From Pseudomonadales bacterium (GTDB lineage Bacteria > Pseudomonadota > Gammaproteobacteria > Pseudomonadales > Pseudohongiellaceae): a stretch of 64,000 nucleotides of DNA. The stretch's first letter is position 1, and every line of letters starts with the position of its first letter. The stretch covers positions 70,227 through 134,226 of the forward strand of contig JACKOJ010000007.1 of assembly GCA_024234325.1 (NCBI GenBank), given 5' to 3'. The notes beneath the pieces were generated by a model. It did no database searches. It was not told the origin of the DNA and worked only from the letters and a program-made list of their open reading frames with translations. Of the stretch, positions 42,577 through 51,681 are shown one piece after another. Made by a program: the position numbers and the translations under genes.

Positions 42577-44022
42577 TCAGATGTCCTGAATCGTCAGGCC
42601 CTGTTCGCTCAATTGTTTTGCCAGTGCACCGACACTGCCCGCGCCCTGGGTGACGACGATGTCGCCGTCGCGCAGAATGCCGGTCAGCACCTTGCGAATG
42701 TCTTCGTCATCCTGCACATACACAGGATCCACATGGCCGCGCGCGCGGATGCTGCGGCACAGGCTGCGGGAATCGGCACCGGGGATCGCGTCTTCGCCGG
42801 CGGAATACACCTCCAGCATCAGCAGCACATCCACGTCGGACAGCACCATCACGAAGTCCTCGTACAGATCCTTGGTGCGCGTGTAACGGTGCGGCTGATA
42901 AATCATGACGATACGGGACTCGGGCCAGCCGTCGCGCAGCGCTGCGATGGTCGCTGCCACTTCGCGGGGGTGATGGCCATAATCGTCGAGCAGCATTGCC
43001 TTGCCGCCCTGCACCGGGAAATCGCCCTGAATGTCGAAGCGTCGCCCGACCCCCTGGAACTTGCTCAGACCGGCACAAATGTGTTCGTCGCTGATGCCTT
43101 CGTCGGTCGCAATCGCCACGGCTGCTGCGGCATTCTGTGCGTTGTGACGCCCCGGAATGCTGAGTTCGATCTTGAGCGTGTCGCTGTGCTCGGGTCGCGC
43201 GATCTCAAACCGGGTGAACTGCCGTGTCTGCTTCAGATTCAGGATGCGGAAATCAGCCTGATCGGAGAAACCGTAGGTCAGCGTCGGGCGGGCAATCTGC
43301 GGCAGAATGTCCGCCACCACGGGGTCATCCACGCACATAACGGCCAGACCGTAGAACGGCAGGTTGTGCAGGAACTCCACGAAGAATTTCTTCAGCCGGT
43401 TGAAGTCGCCGTCGTAGGTGCTCATGTGATCTGCGTCGATATTGGTCACCACGGTCACCATGGGCTGCAGATGAATGAAAGACGCATCACTCTCATCTGC
43501 CTCCGCCACCAGATAACGACTCTCGCCGAGACGCGCATTGGCGCCGGCACTGTTCAGCAGGCCGCCGATGACAAAGGTCGGGTCCAGGCCTGCCTCGGCA
43601 AAAATGGAGGCCACCAGACTGGTCGTCGTGGTCTTGCCATGAGTACCGGCAATCGCAATACCATGGCGATAGCGCATCAGCTCCGCCAGCATCTCCGCCC
43701 GGGGAATAATGGGACGTCCGGCCTCTCTGGCTGCGCTCAGTTCCGGGTTTTCGGGTTTCACTGCGCTGGAGTAGACCACCACGTCGGCGCTCACCACGTT
43801 CTCGGCCCGGTGACCAATAAACACCTGCGCGCCCAGATCGACCAGGCGCTGGGTCACCGCAGACGCGCGGATGTCCGACCCGGTGATGGCATAGCCCTGG
43901 TTCAGCAATACCTCTGCAATCCCGCACATGCCGGCGCCACCTATCCCCACGAAGTGAATGGTGTTGATCCGGCGCATTTCCGGAACGGGGCTGTGCTTGC
44001 TTTTATTCACTTGCATCGTCAT
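42577..44022 (-). CDS. murC: UDP-N-acetylmuramate-L-alanine ligase
   Basis: First amino-acid addition to UDP-MurNAc. 481 residues. The dinucleotide-like loop HFVGIGGAGMCGIAE (23-37), ATP loop GTHGKTTT (126-133), DDYGHHP and QPHRYTRT are family landmarks. It follows murG by 6 bases. No murB lies in this cluster. Confidence 0.98.
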   Translation of the reverse strand: MTMQVNKSKHSPVPEMRRINTIHFVGIGGAGMCGIAEVLLNQGYAITGSDIRASAVTQRLVDLGAQVFIGHRAENVVSADVVVYSSAVKPENPELSAAREAGRPIIPRAEMLAELMRYRHGIAIAGTHGKTTTTSLVASIFAEAGLDPTFVIGGLLNSAGANARLGESRYLVAEADESDASFIHLQPMVTVVTNIDADHMSTYDGDFNRLKKFFVEFLHNLPFYGLAVMCVDDPVVADILPQIARPTLTYGFSDQADFRILNLKQTRQFTRFEIARPEHSDTLKIELSIPGRHNAQNAAAAVAIATDEGISDEHICAGLSKFQGVGRRFDIQGDFPVQGGKAMLLDDYGHHPREVAATIAALRDGWPESRIVMIYQPHRYTRTKDLYEDFVMVLSDVDVLLMLEVYSAGEDAIPGADSRSLCRSIRARGHVDPVYVQDDEDIRKVLTGILRDGDIVVTQGAGSVGALAKQLSEQGLTIQDI

Positions 44023-44028
44023 GCCTGT

Positions 44029-45135
44029 CTATCCCTTACACGCCTGCATGCACAGGGCTGCCACTGTTTCGTTGGCATCGCCCTGTGCCAGGCTTTTCGC
44101 TTTCTGTGCCATATCCCGCAGCACACTCTTGTCCTGTTGATAGCCCTGCCAGATGCGGAGCAGATCCCCTGCCCGCAGATCACGCTGCTGGATCAGAATC
44201 GCGGCACCTGCCTGGCTGAGCCAGTGCGCATTGCGAGTCTGGTGATCGTCCACTGCGTGAGGGAAGGGAATCAGAATGGAGGGCATGCCCGCCGCAGCCA
44301 GTTCGCTGACCGTCGTTGCACCGGCACGGCACACCACCAGATCGGCCCAGCCATAGGCTGCAGCCATGTCCTCGATGAAAGGCACCACGCGGCAGCTCTC
44401 GTTCAATGCCAGGCCTAGCTGCTGGTACTTCGCCACGGTGGTATCGAGATTGTTCTTGCCGGCCTGATGCCATACCTGCGGACGCTTTTCTGCGTCCATC
44501 ATGCTCAGTGCCTGGGGAATCAGTTCATTGATGGCCACGGCCCCCAGACTGCCGCCGATGACGAGAATCTTCAGCGGGGCCGCAGCCTCGATCTCACGCT
44601 GCAGCGGCAATGCGGAAATCTCGGGACGCACCGGGTTGCCCGTCACGATGGCGCCGACGGAACCCGCAAAGGTTGCCGGGAAGGCTTCCATCACGGTGTC
44701 CGCAATACGGGCGAGCATGCGGTTGCTGAAGCCTGCAATTGCATTCTGCTCATGGATCAGCAGTGCGCGACCGGACAGCTTTGCGGCCACACCACCGGGG
44801 CCAGTGACATACCCTCCCATACCCAGTACGCAACAGGGTTTGACACGGCGCATGATGCCCAGGGCCTGCATGACACTGGAGACAATCATGAAGGGAGCCA
44901 GCAGCAGACTGCGCAGACCCTTGCCCCGCAGCCCGCGCGCCTCGATCAGGTGCAGAGGGATGTCAGTGTCACGCAGCACATCCACTTCCAGCCCCCGCGG
45001 CGTTCCCAGCCATTCGGTGCGATAACCCTTGCTCTGCAGGTTGCGCGCAATGCTGAGTGCCGGAAAAATGTGACCTCCGGTGCCCCCCGCCATGATCAGA
45101 ACGGTTCCCAGCCCTGCCTTTACGTTGGTCATCAT
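44029..45135 (-). CDS. murG: lipid II synthase MurG (GlcNAc transferase)
   Basis: Peripheral inner-membrane glycosyltransferase (GT28) that turns lipid I into lipid II. 368 residues. GGTGGHIFPA (17-26), ALLIHEQNAIAGFSN, IGGSLGA of the second Rossmann domain, and CRAGATTVSELAAAG binding UDP-GlcNAc. Two adjacent ATGs can start it; the first overlaps the ftsW stop by 4 bases. Confidence 0.98.
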   Translation of the reverse strand: MMTNVKAGLGTVLIMAGGTGGHIFPALSIARNLQSKGYRTEWLGTPRGLEVDVLRDTDIPLHLIEARGLRGKGLRSLLLAPFMIVSSVMQALGIMRRVKPCCVLGMGGYVTGPGGVAAKLSGRALLIHEQNAIAGFSNRMLARIADTVMEAFPATFAGSVGAIVTGNPVRPEISALPLQREIEAAAPLKILVIGGSLGAVAINELIPQALSMMDAEKRPQVWHQAGKNNLDTTVAKYQQLGLALNESCRVVPFIEDMAAAYGWADLVVCRAGATTVSELAAAGMPSILIPFPHAVDDHQTRNAHWLSQAGAAILIQQRDLRAGDLLRIWQGYQQDKSVLRDMAQKAKSLAQGDANETVAALCMQACKG

Positions 45136-46319
45136 GCTGACCTCCGTGTGCGCTGCGAAACCCGGGACTGCTCATACTCGTATTCGATGCGCACCAGCAC
45201 TGCCACCATGAAACAGCTCACCAGCAGGCTGTTGCCGCCGTAGCTGAGGAAAGGCAGGGTCAGCCCCTTGGTGGGCAGTAATCCGGTATTCACGCCAATG
45301 TTGATCAGCGTCTGGCAGGCAAACAGCATGGCAATGCCATAGGCAACGTAAGCCGGGAACAGATCCCCCGTGGCTTCTACCCGACGTCCGATAACAAACG
45401 CCTTGGCCACCAGCGCGGAGAACAGCCCGATAATGACTGTGACGCCCAGCAGACCAAACTCTTCCGCCACAATCGCCAGCACGAAGTCGGTGTGCGCTTC
45501 CGGCAGGAAATAGAGTTTCTGGATGCTGTTGCCCAACCCCTCACCAAACAGACCGCCACGACCGAAGGCAATCAGGGCCTGCGTGAGCTGGTAGCCCTCG
45601 CCGTACACATACTCCGCGTCCCAGGGATTGAGGAAAGACGAGAAACGGTCCAGCACGTAGGGCTTCATGATCGCCAGCACCACGACGCCGGAGAGACAGC
45701 AGGCCAGGACCAGCAGGAAACGGTGCAGCTTTGCCCCCGCCAGGAAAATCATGCTGAAGCAGGTACCGATCATGATCACCATGGCGCCATGATCGGGCTC
45801 GAAGTGCAGCAGCACAATCGCAGCAATCAGAATCAGCATCGGTTTCAGGAAGCCGCCCCAGGTCTCCACCACATCGGAGTGGCGACGCTCCAGATAGGCC
45901 GCCAGGTAGACCACGAAAAACAGCTTGGCCATCTCGGAGGGCTGCAGATTGTAAAAGCCGAGGTCGATCCAGCGGGCGCTGCCGTTGACGACCTTGCCGA
46001 TGCCGGGCACCAGCACCATGCCCAGCAGCACAAAGGACACCAGCATCAGGGGGCCACTCAGTCCGTACCAGACACGCACTGGCACATTGAGACTCAGCAC
46101 CACAATCACGCCAGACAGCACAGTGAAGAACACCTGGCGCTTGAGGAAGAAGAACGGATCTCCATACTGCCCGTTGGCGATCTCCACGGAGGCGGAAGTC
46201 ATCATCAGCAGACCGATCGCCATCAGCAGGAACATGATCAGCAGCAGCGAACTGGGCGCATGGCGTTCCGGCTGACGACCCTGGATGGCGCTGTAGACGG
46301 CGAGTGAAGGCGTGCTCAT
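45132..46319 (-). CDS. ftsW: lipid II polymerase FtsW (SEDS family)
   Basis: Septal peptidoglycan glycosyltransferase that works with FtsI. 395 residues with ten hydrophobic segments. GSARWIDLGFYNLQPSEMAK is the SEDS signature, WDAEYVYGEGYQLTQALIAF carries the conserved catalytic Asp loop, and TGLLPTKGLTLPFLSYGG ends the protein core. Stop and start overlap with murG and murD by 4 bases each. Confidence 0.97.
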   Translation of the reverse strand: MSTPSLAVYSAIQGRQPERHAPSSLLLIMFLLMAIGLLMMTSASVEIANGQYGDPFFFLKRQVFFTVLSGVIVVLSLNVPVRVWYGLSGPLMLVSFVLLGMVLVPGIGKVVNGSARWIDLGFYNLQPSEMAKLFFVVYLAAYLERRHSDVVETWGGFLKPMLILIAAIVLLHFEPDHGAMVIMIGTCFSMIFLAGAKLHRFLLVLACCLSGVVVLAIMKPYVLDRFSSFLNPWDAEYVYGEGYQLTQALIAFGRGGLFGEGLGNSIQKLYFLPEAHTDFVLAIVAEEFGLLGVTVIIGLFSALVAKAFVIGRRVEATGDLFPAYVAYGIAMLFACQTLINIGVNTGLLPTKGLTLPFLSYGGNSLLVSCFMVAVLVRIEYEYEQSRVSQRTRRSA

Positions 46320-47671
46320 TGCAGACCCTCCACGGCTTCGGCAAACACGCGCCCACGATGCGTGAAATCACTGAACATGTCGTAACTGGCACAGGCGGGT
46401 GACAGCAGCACGGCATCTCCTTCACGCGCCTGCATGGCGGCAATTTTTACCGCCTCCGTCAGGTTTGCTGCAAAGGTGATTTCGATGGAATCCTTGAAGG
46501 CTGCCGCAAGGTGCCTGGCATCGCGACCGATCAGGATGGCCAGCTTTACAAACTGACGCACAACCGGCTTCATGATCGAGAAGTCTGCTTCCTTGTCGAT
46601 GCCACCCGCAATCAGCACCAGCTTGCCCTTCAGCATCTCGCCCAGGCTCTCGATGGCGACAATGGAGGCGCCCACATTCGTGCCCTTGGAATCGTTGTAG
46701 TAATCAACACCGCGCAGATTGCGCAGCCACTGGCAACGGTGGGGCAGCCCCGGAAACTCCCGCAGGGCTTCCAGCATGGCAGGCACAGGCAGGCCGATGG
46801 CCTCACCCAGTGCCAGCGCCGCCAGCGCGTTGGCCAGATTGTGGCGTCCGGCGAGACGCATCTCGCTGGCGCTCAGCACAAGATTGCCGGCATGAGAGAG
46901 TTGATAGCCGTCGGTGGACTTCACCAACCCCCACTCCCCCGCCTGCGGAGCATTCAGACCGAAACTGCTGACCACGCGTGCCGCCTCATGCCAGGGCTGG
47001 CTGGCGCCGTCATCGCGGTTCACCACGATATGACGTGCCCCAAGGAAAATGCGCTGCTTGGCCGCTTCATAGGCATGCTTGTCTTCGTAGCGGTCCATGT
47101 GATCGTCGCTGACATTCAGAATCACAGCCGCTTCGGCATTCAGCGACTGCGTGGTCTCCAGTTGGAAACTGGACAGTTCCAGAATGTAGAGGTCCTTCGG
47201 CGGCTGACGCAGCAGGTCGAGTGCCGGAGCCGCTTCCGCACCGTCCAGGTTGCCACCCAGCCCCACATTCAGCCCGGCCGCACGCGCCATGGCAGCCAGC
47301 AGCGAGACGACTGTGCTCTTGCCATTGGAACCGGTCACAGCAACCACCGGCGCCTTCACCCGGCGACTGAACATGTCGATATCGCCGGTAATGACCACAC
47401 CTGCCTCCCGCGCCTTGCGGATCGCCGGAGTCGCGATGCTGACACCGGGGCTGACGATCAGCTCTCTTGCGCCGTTGAGCAGCGCCTGGGGAAACTCGCC
47501 CAGCGTCAGCGGGACGTCGGCAAACTCCTGCTGGAAGGCGCTCAGGCCCGGTGGAGACTGACGGCTGTCCACCACCTGAAACTCAATTCCCATCGCACGC
47601 AGATAGCGGGCGCAGGACAAACCGGTTGTCCCGAGCCCCACGATGATGCGATCTGTTGCGAGTGACGTCAT
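46316..47671 (-). CDS. murD: UDP-N-acetylmuramoyl-L-alanine-D-glutamate ligase
   Basis: Adds D-glutamate to UDP-MurNAc-L-Ala. 451 residues. IIVGLGTTGLSCARYL at the N-terminus, ATP loop TGSNGKST (113-120), NVSDDHMDRY, and YNDSKGTN in the C-terminal part; ends with LLSPACASYDMFSDF, the Mur-ligase end motif. Confidence 0.98.
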   Translation of the reverse strand: MTSLATDRIIVGLGTTGLSCARYLRAMGIEFQVVDSRQSPPGLSAFQQEFADVPLTLGEFPQALLNGARELIVSPGVSIATPAIRKAREAGVVITGDIDMFSRRVKAPVVAVTGSNGKSTVVSLLAAMARAAGLNVGLGGNLDGAEAAPALDLLRQPPKDLYILELSSFQLETTQSLNAEAAVILNVSDDHMDRYEDKHAYEAAKQRIFLGARHIVVNRDDGASQPWHEAARVVSSFGLNAPQAGEWGLVKSTDGYQLSHAGNLVLSASEMRLAGRHNLANALAALALGEAIGLPVPAMLEALREFPGLPHRCQWLRNLRGVDYYNDSKGTNVGASIVAIESLGEMLKGKLVLIAGGIDKEADFSIMKPVVRQFVKLAILIGRDARHLAAAFKDSIEITFAANLTEAVKIAAMQAREGDAVLLSPACASYDMFSDFTHRGRVFAEAVEGLQ

Positions 47672-47680
47672 GCCTTTGCC

Positions 47681-48763
47681 CTAGCGCAGTTTCAGTGTTG
47701 CCAGCCCGAACAGGACCAGCATGACCGTGATGATCCAGAAGCGCACGATCACGCGCGGCTCCGGCCAGCCTTTCAGTTCAAAATGGTGATGCAGTGGCGC
47801 CATGCGGAAGATGCGCTTGCCCGTCAGCTTGAAAGAACCCACCTGCAGAATCACCGACACGGTTTCCATCACGAACACACCGCCCATGATGAAGAGCACG
47901 ATTTCATGGCGCGCAATCACAGCCACCACGCCCAGCGCAGCCCCCAGCGCCAGTGCCCCCACGTCGCCCATGAAGACCTGCGCGGGGTAGGTGTTGAACC
48001 AGAGAAAGCCCAGACCTGCACCTACCAGGGTGCCGCAGAAGATCACCAGTTCGCCCGCGCCAGCCACGTAGGGAATGCGCAGGTATTCGGAAAACTCCAC
48101 GTGTCCGGCAAGGTAGGCAATCATGCCCAGCGCGCCCCCCACGAGTACGGACGGGAGAATCGCCAGCCCGTCCAGGCCATCGGTCAGGTTCACGGCATTG
48201 CTGCTGCCCACGATCACGAAATAGGTGATCACCACATAGAAAATGCCAAGGTTCAGCGATACGTCCTTGAAGAAGGGCACGATGTAATGGGTTTCTGCCG
48301 GACCCATGGCGGTGTAGTAGAGGAACAGGGAAGCGCCCATGCCCACCACGGATTGCCAGAAATATTTCCAGCGCGCCGGCAGACCCTTGGGATTCTTTTC
48401 GATGACCTTGCGGTAGTCGTCCACCCAGCCAATGGCGCCGAACATCAGGGTGACGACGATGGTCGTCCAGACATAGTGATTGTTGAGATCAGACCACAAC
48501 AGGGTGCTGCTCAACATGCTGACCAGAATCAGCGCGCCGCCCATAGTCGGGGTGCCCGCCTTGCTGAAGTGGGACTTGGGGCCGTCGTCGCGCACCACCT
48601 GGCCGATCTGCGCACTGTTCAGGTGACGAATCATGCGGGGGCCGATGACCAGGGAGATGGCAAGCGCTGTCAGAATACTGAAAATGCCGCGCACAGTGAT
48701 GTACTGGAAGACCGCGAAGCCCGCATCAAACTGTGTCAGATAGTTGGAAAGCCACACCAGCAT
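47681..48763 (-). CDS. mraY: phospho-MurNAc-pentapeptide translocase MraY
   Basis: Inner-membrane enzyme that forms lipid I on undecaprenyl phosphate. 360 residues, ten membrane segments. GTPTMGGALIL, DDYRKV (Mg-binding Asp pair), NAVNLTDGLDGLA and APLHHHFELKGWPE are all conserved. The start abuts the murF stop. Confidence 0.98.
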   Translation of the reverse strand: MLVWLSNYLTQFDAGFAVFQYITVRGIFSILTALAISLVIGPRMIRHLNSAQIGQVVRDDGPKSHFSKAGTPTMGGALILVSMLSSTLLWSDLNNHYVWTTIVVTLMFGAIGWVDDYRKVIEKNPKGLPARWKYFWQSVVGMGASLFLYYTAMGPAETHYIVPFFKDVSLNLGIFYVVITYFVIVGSSNAVNLTDGLDGLAILPSVLVGGALGMIAYLAGHVEFSEYLRIPYVAGAGELVIFCGTLVGAGLGFLWFNTYPAQVFMGDVGALALGAALGVVAVIARHEIVLFIMGGVFVMETVSVILQVGSFKLTGKRIFRMAPLHHHFELKGWPEPRVIVRFWIITVMLVLFGLATLKLR

Positions 48764-50109
48764 TATTCAGATTCTCCCTGTTTCAATTGCGCGATCACGC
48801 GATCCATGGCGGCGCTGCGGGAACCCTTCACCAGCACAACGTCGTTCTTGCCGAGTGTCTGCCGGGCCTCTGCAATCAGGGCATCCTGCGTGGCAAAGTG
48901 GCGACCATCTGGCCCGAAACTGCGTGCAGCCAGGGCACTGTAGACACCGGTTGCCCACAGAGCATCCACGCCCTTCTCGCGGGCATATTGCCCCAGTTCC
49001 GCATGGGCGCTTTCGCTCTGCTCTCCCAGCTCCCCCATGTCACCGACAATCAGCACTCTGTGACCTGGCAGGGCTGCCAGTACGTCGATGGCAGCCCGGA
49101 AGGACGCGGGGCTTGCGTTGTAACTGTCATCAATCAGACGAACACCGCTGCGCCCCGTCAACCAATTAAGGCGACCCGGCACGGGCGCGACCTGAGCCAA
49201 CCCCTGGCGCACCTGGTCGAGACTGGCCCCTGCCGCCATCGCTGCCGCGGCTGCCGCCAGTGCGTTGCGCACGTTGTGCGAACCGGCAAGCGCAAGCTGA
49301 ATCTCTGCCGTGCCATGCGGTGTGTGCAGGGTAAAGACGCTGCTGCCGCTCTCGTACAGACGGATATCACTGGCTCGGTAATCGGCGGCATCTCTCAGAC
49401 CGAAACTCAGCACCACCTTGTCGCCGGCGCGGGCACGCCATTGTTCGAAATGCACGTCATCAGCGTTGAGCACTGCGACACCGCCATCGAGCAGCCCATC
49501 GATAATCTCGCCCTTGGTGCGCACCACACCAGCCAGATCACCAAACCCTTCGATGTGGGTAGCAGCCGCATTGGTCAGCACTGCCACGTGTGGCATCGCG
49601 AGGCGCACGGTATAGGCAATCTCACCAAGACCGCTGGCTCCGAGTTCAATCACCGCGCATTCGTGAGAGGCATCCAGTGCCAGCAGGGTGAGCGGAACGC
49701 CGATGTGATTGTTGAGGTTGCCGCGCGTCACCAGCACCTTGTTGGCAACGCCCAGGATGGCGGCAATCATTTCCTTGACCGTGGTCTTGCCCTGGCTGCC
49801 AGTAATGGCGACAACCCGCGCCCTGGAGGCCTGACGATTGAGACGGGCAATCTCGCCCAGCGCGACGGTGGTGTCCTTGACCTGCACATGGGGCCGCTCA
49901 AGGTTCAGGGCAGCAGAAACCACGGCGGCGCAGGCGCCCTTGTCGAAGGCCTGGCTGACGAACTCGTTGCCATCGAAATTCTCGCCGCGCAAGGCCACAT
50001 ACAGATCATCCTGCTGCAGGGTGCGGGTGTCCGTGGAGACACGTGCAAAACGCACGTCCTCACCCCGGTACTCTCCCCCGGTGACACTGCTGATCTGAGA
50101 AAGCGACAT
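48763..50109 (-). CDS. murF: UDP-MurNAc-tripeptide:D-Ala-D-Ala ligase
   Basis: Adds D-Ala-D-Ala to the UDP-MurNAc-tripeptide. Start at ATG 50109 (MSLSQISSVTGGEYRG, like the E. coli MurF start); ATGs further upstream lie inside murE and would add 8 or 25 residues. 448 residues. ATP loop TGSQGKTT (103-110), ELGASGLGEI, and DSYNASPASFRAA. Confidence 0.97.
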   Translation of the reverse strand: MSLSQISSVTGGEYRGEDVRFARVSTDTRTLQQDDLYVALRGENFDGNEFVSQAFDKGACAAVVSAALNLERPHVQVKDTTVALGEIARLNRQASRARVVAITGSQGKTTVKEMIAAILGVANKVLVTRGNLNNHIGVPLTLLALDASHECAVIELGASGLGEIAYTVRLAMPHVAVLTNAAATHIEGFGDLAGVVRTKGEIIDGLLDGGVAVLNADDVHFEQWRARAGDKVVLSFGLRDAADYRASDIRLYESGSSVFTLHTPHGTAEIQLALAGSHNVRNALAAAAAAMAAGASLDQVRQGLAQVAPVPGRLNWLTGRSGVRLIDDSYNASPASFRAAIDVLAALPGHRVLIVGDMGELGEQSESAHAELGQYAREKGVDALWATGVYSALAARSFGPDGRHFATQDALIAEARQTLGKNDVVLVKGSRSAAMDRVIAQLKQGESE

Positions 50110-50125
50110 GCTGCCTATCACGTCA

Positions 50126-51667
50126 TCACCCATTGCGTTGCTGTTTGCGTTTTGCCAGTGCAAGACGCGCCTGGTTGACATCACTGAACACTGTCTTGTG
50201 TCCGTTCACGTCCTGATAATTCTCGTGCCCCTTGCCTGCAACAAGCACTACATCTCCGGCCCTGGCCTGCACGATGGCAGTCTCTATCGCGCGGGCGCGA
50301 TCGCGCTCCACGATCAGGCGGGAGGTATCCTCGACGCCCAGCAGAATCTGGCGGACGATTTCGTCGGCGTTCTCACGGCGGGGATTGTCGTCGGTCACGA
50401 TCAGGCGATCCGCGTAGGTCTCCGCCATCTCGGCCATGATCGGGCGCTTGCCCTGATCACGATTGCCACCACAGCCGAACACGCACCAGAGCTGGCCACT
50501 GAAATGTTCGCGCAGCGCCTGCAAGGTGACACGCAGGGCATCGGGGGTATGGGCATAATCCACCACCACCGTGATGTCGGATTCTCCACCGACAATCTCC
50601 ATGCGACCGGCCACCGGCTGCAAACGGGACATCTGGCGGAACAGTCGTGCAAGATCAAAATCCGGCTGCGCGCTCTGCAGCGCCAGCAGGCTGGTCAGCA
50701 CCGCCAGCAGATTGCTGAAGTTGAAGCTGCCAAGGAGGGCCCCCTGCAGTTCGCCATCGCCAAAGGGCGTGTGCACCTGCGCCCGGTAACCCTGGCGATT
50801 CAGTTCCAGAGCTGTGGCGTAGACGTCTGCATTCGGATTGGCGAGGCTGTAGGTGTAACTGCGCACGGTGGGTGCCAGACTGTTGAGGATGCCGGTGGCA
50901 TAGGCGTCGTCAATATTGACGACGGCGCTGCTCAAGCCTTCCATGAGAAACAGGCGACGCTTGGTCTCGAAATACTCGTCCATGCTGCCGTGGTAATCGA
51001 GGTGATCACGGGTCAGATTGGTGAACACCGCCACGTCAAAACGCACCCCGTTGACACGATACTGATGCAGCCCCTGGGACGAGACTTCCATGGCAACGGT
51101 ATCCGCCCCAGCGCCACGCAGACTGGCGAGCGCAGACTGCACCTGCACCGGGTCGGGGGTGGTGTAGGAGGAATCCTCAAGCAGGGGGGGCACGCCAATA
51201 CCCAGCGTGCCGATAACACCACAGCGATGCTCCATCGCATTGAGAGCCTGCGCAATAAACTGTGTGCAACTGGTCTTGCCGTTGGTGCCGGTGACGCCGA
51301 TCATCTGCATCGCGGCGCTGGGTTCGTCGAAGAAACGGCTGGCAATCAGTCCCGTGCGCGCCGCCAGGTCATCGATGGCCAGCACGATCACGCCCTTGCG
51401 CACCTCCACGCCCTGCCATTGCCCGCCTGCGTGGGCCAGCACCGCCACCGCCCCTTTCGCGATGGCCTGGTCGATATAGTCGCGGGCGTCATGGTTACGA
51501 CCGAAACAGGCAAAAAACAGATCGCCAGGCTTGACCTGGCGACTGTCCAGCGTGACTCCACTGATCCTTACTGAAAACTCGGCCGGGAGATCGGAGGGAA
51601 GCTCCACAAGTCCACTCAGCAATTGTTCCAGTGTGCTCGTATACAAGATGTTTTCCGCTATGTTCAT
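50126..51667 (-). CDS. murE: UDP-MurNAc-tripeptide synthetase MurE, meso-DAP type
   Basis: Adds the third residue of the stem peptide. 513 residues. ATP loop TGTNGKTS (126-133), TNLTRDHLDYHGSMDEY with the carbamylated-lysine region, and DNPRRE (the DNPR motif that reads meso-diaminopimelate). A Gram-negative A1gamma wall is therefore expected. 14 bases after ftsI. Confidence 0.98.
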   Translation of the reverse strand: MNIAENILYTSTLEQLLSGLVELPSDLPAEFSVRISGVTLDSRQVKPGDLFFACFGRNHDARDYIDQAIAKGAVAVLAHAGGQWQGVEVRKGVIVLAIDDLAARTGLIASRFFDEPSAAMQMIGVTGTNGKTSCTQFIAQALNAMEHRCGVIGTLGIGVPPLLEDSSYTTPDPVQVQSALASLRGAGADTVAMEVSSQGLHQYRVNGVRFDVAVFTNLTRDHLDYHGSMDEYFETKRRLFLMEGLSSAVVNIDDAYATGILNSLAPTVRSYTYSLANPNADVYATALELNRQGYRAQVHTPFGDGELQGALLGSFNFSNLLAVLTSLLALQSAQPDFDLARLFRQMSRLQPVAGRMEIVGGESDITVVVDYAHTPDALRVTLQALREHFSGQLWCVFGCGGNRDQGKRPIMAEMAETYADRLIVTDDNPRRENADEIVRQILLGVEDTSRLIVERDRARAIETAIVQARAGDVVLVAGKGHENYQDVNGHKTVFSDVNQARLALAKRKQQRNG

Positions 51668-51681
51668 TGGACTGTGTCCAC

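Noticed and set aside
42511..44418. Plus-strand open frame of 635 codons opposite murC and murG
   Set aside because: Antisense shadow crossing two well-supported genes.
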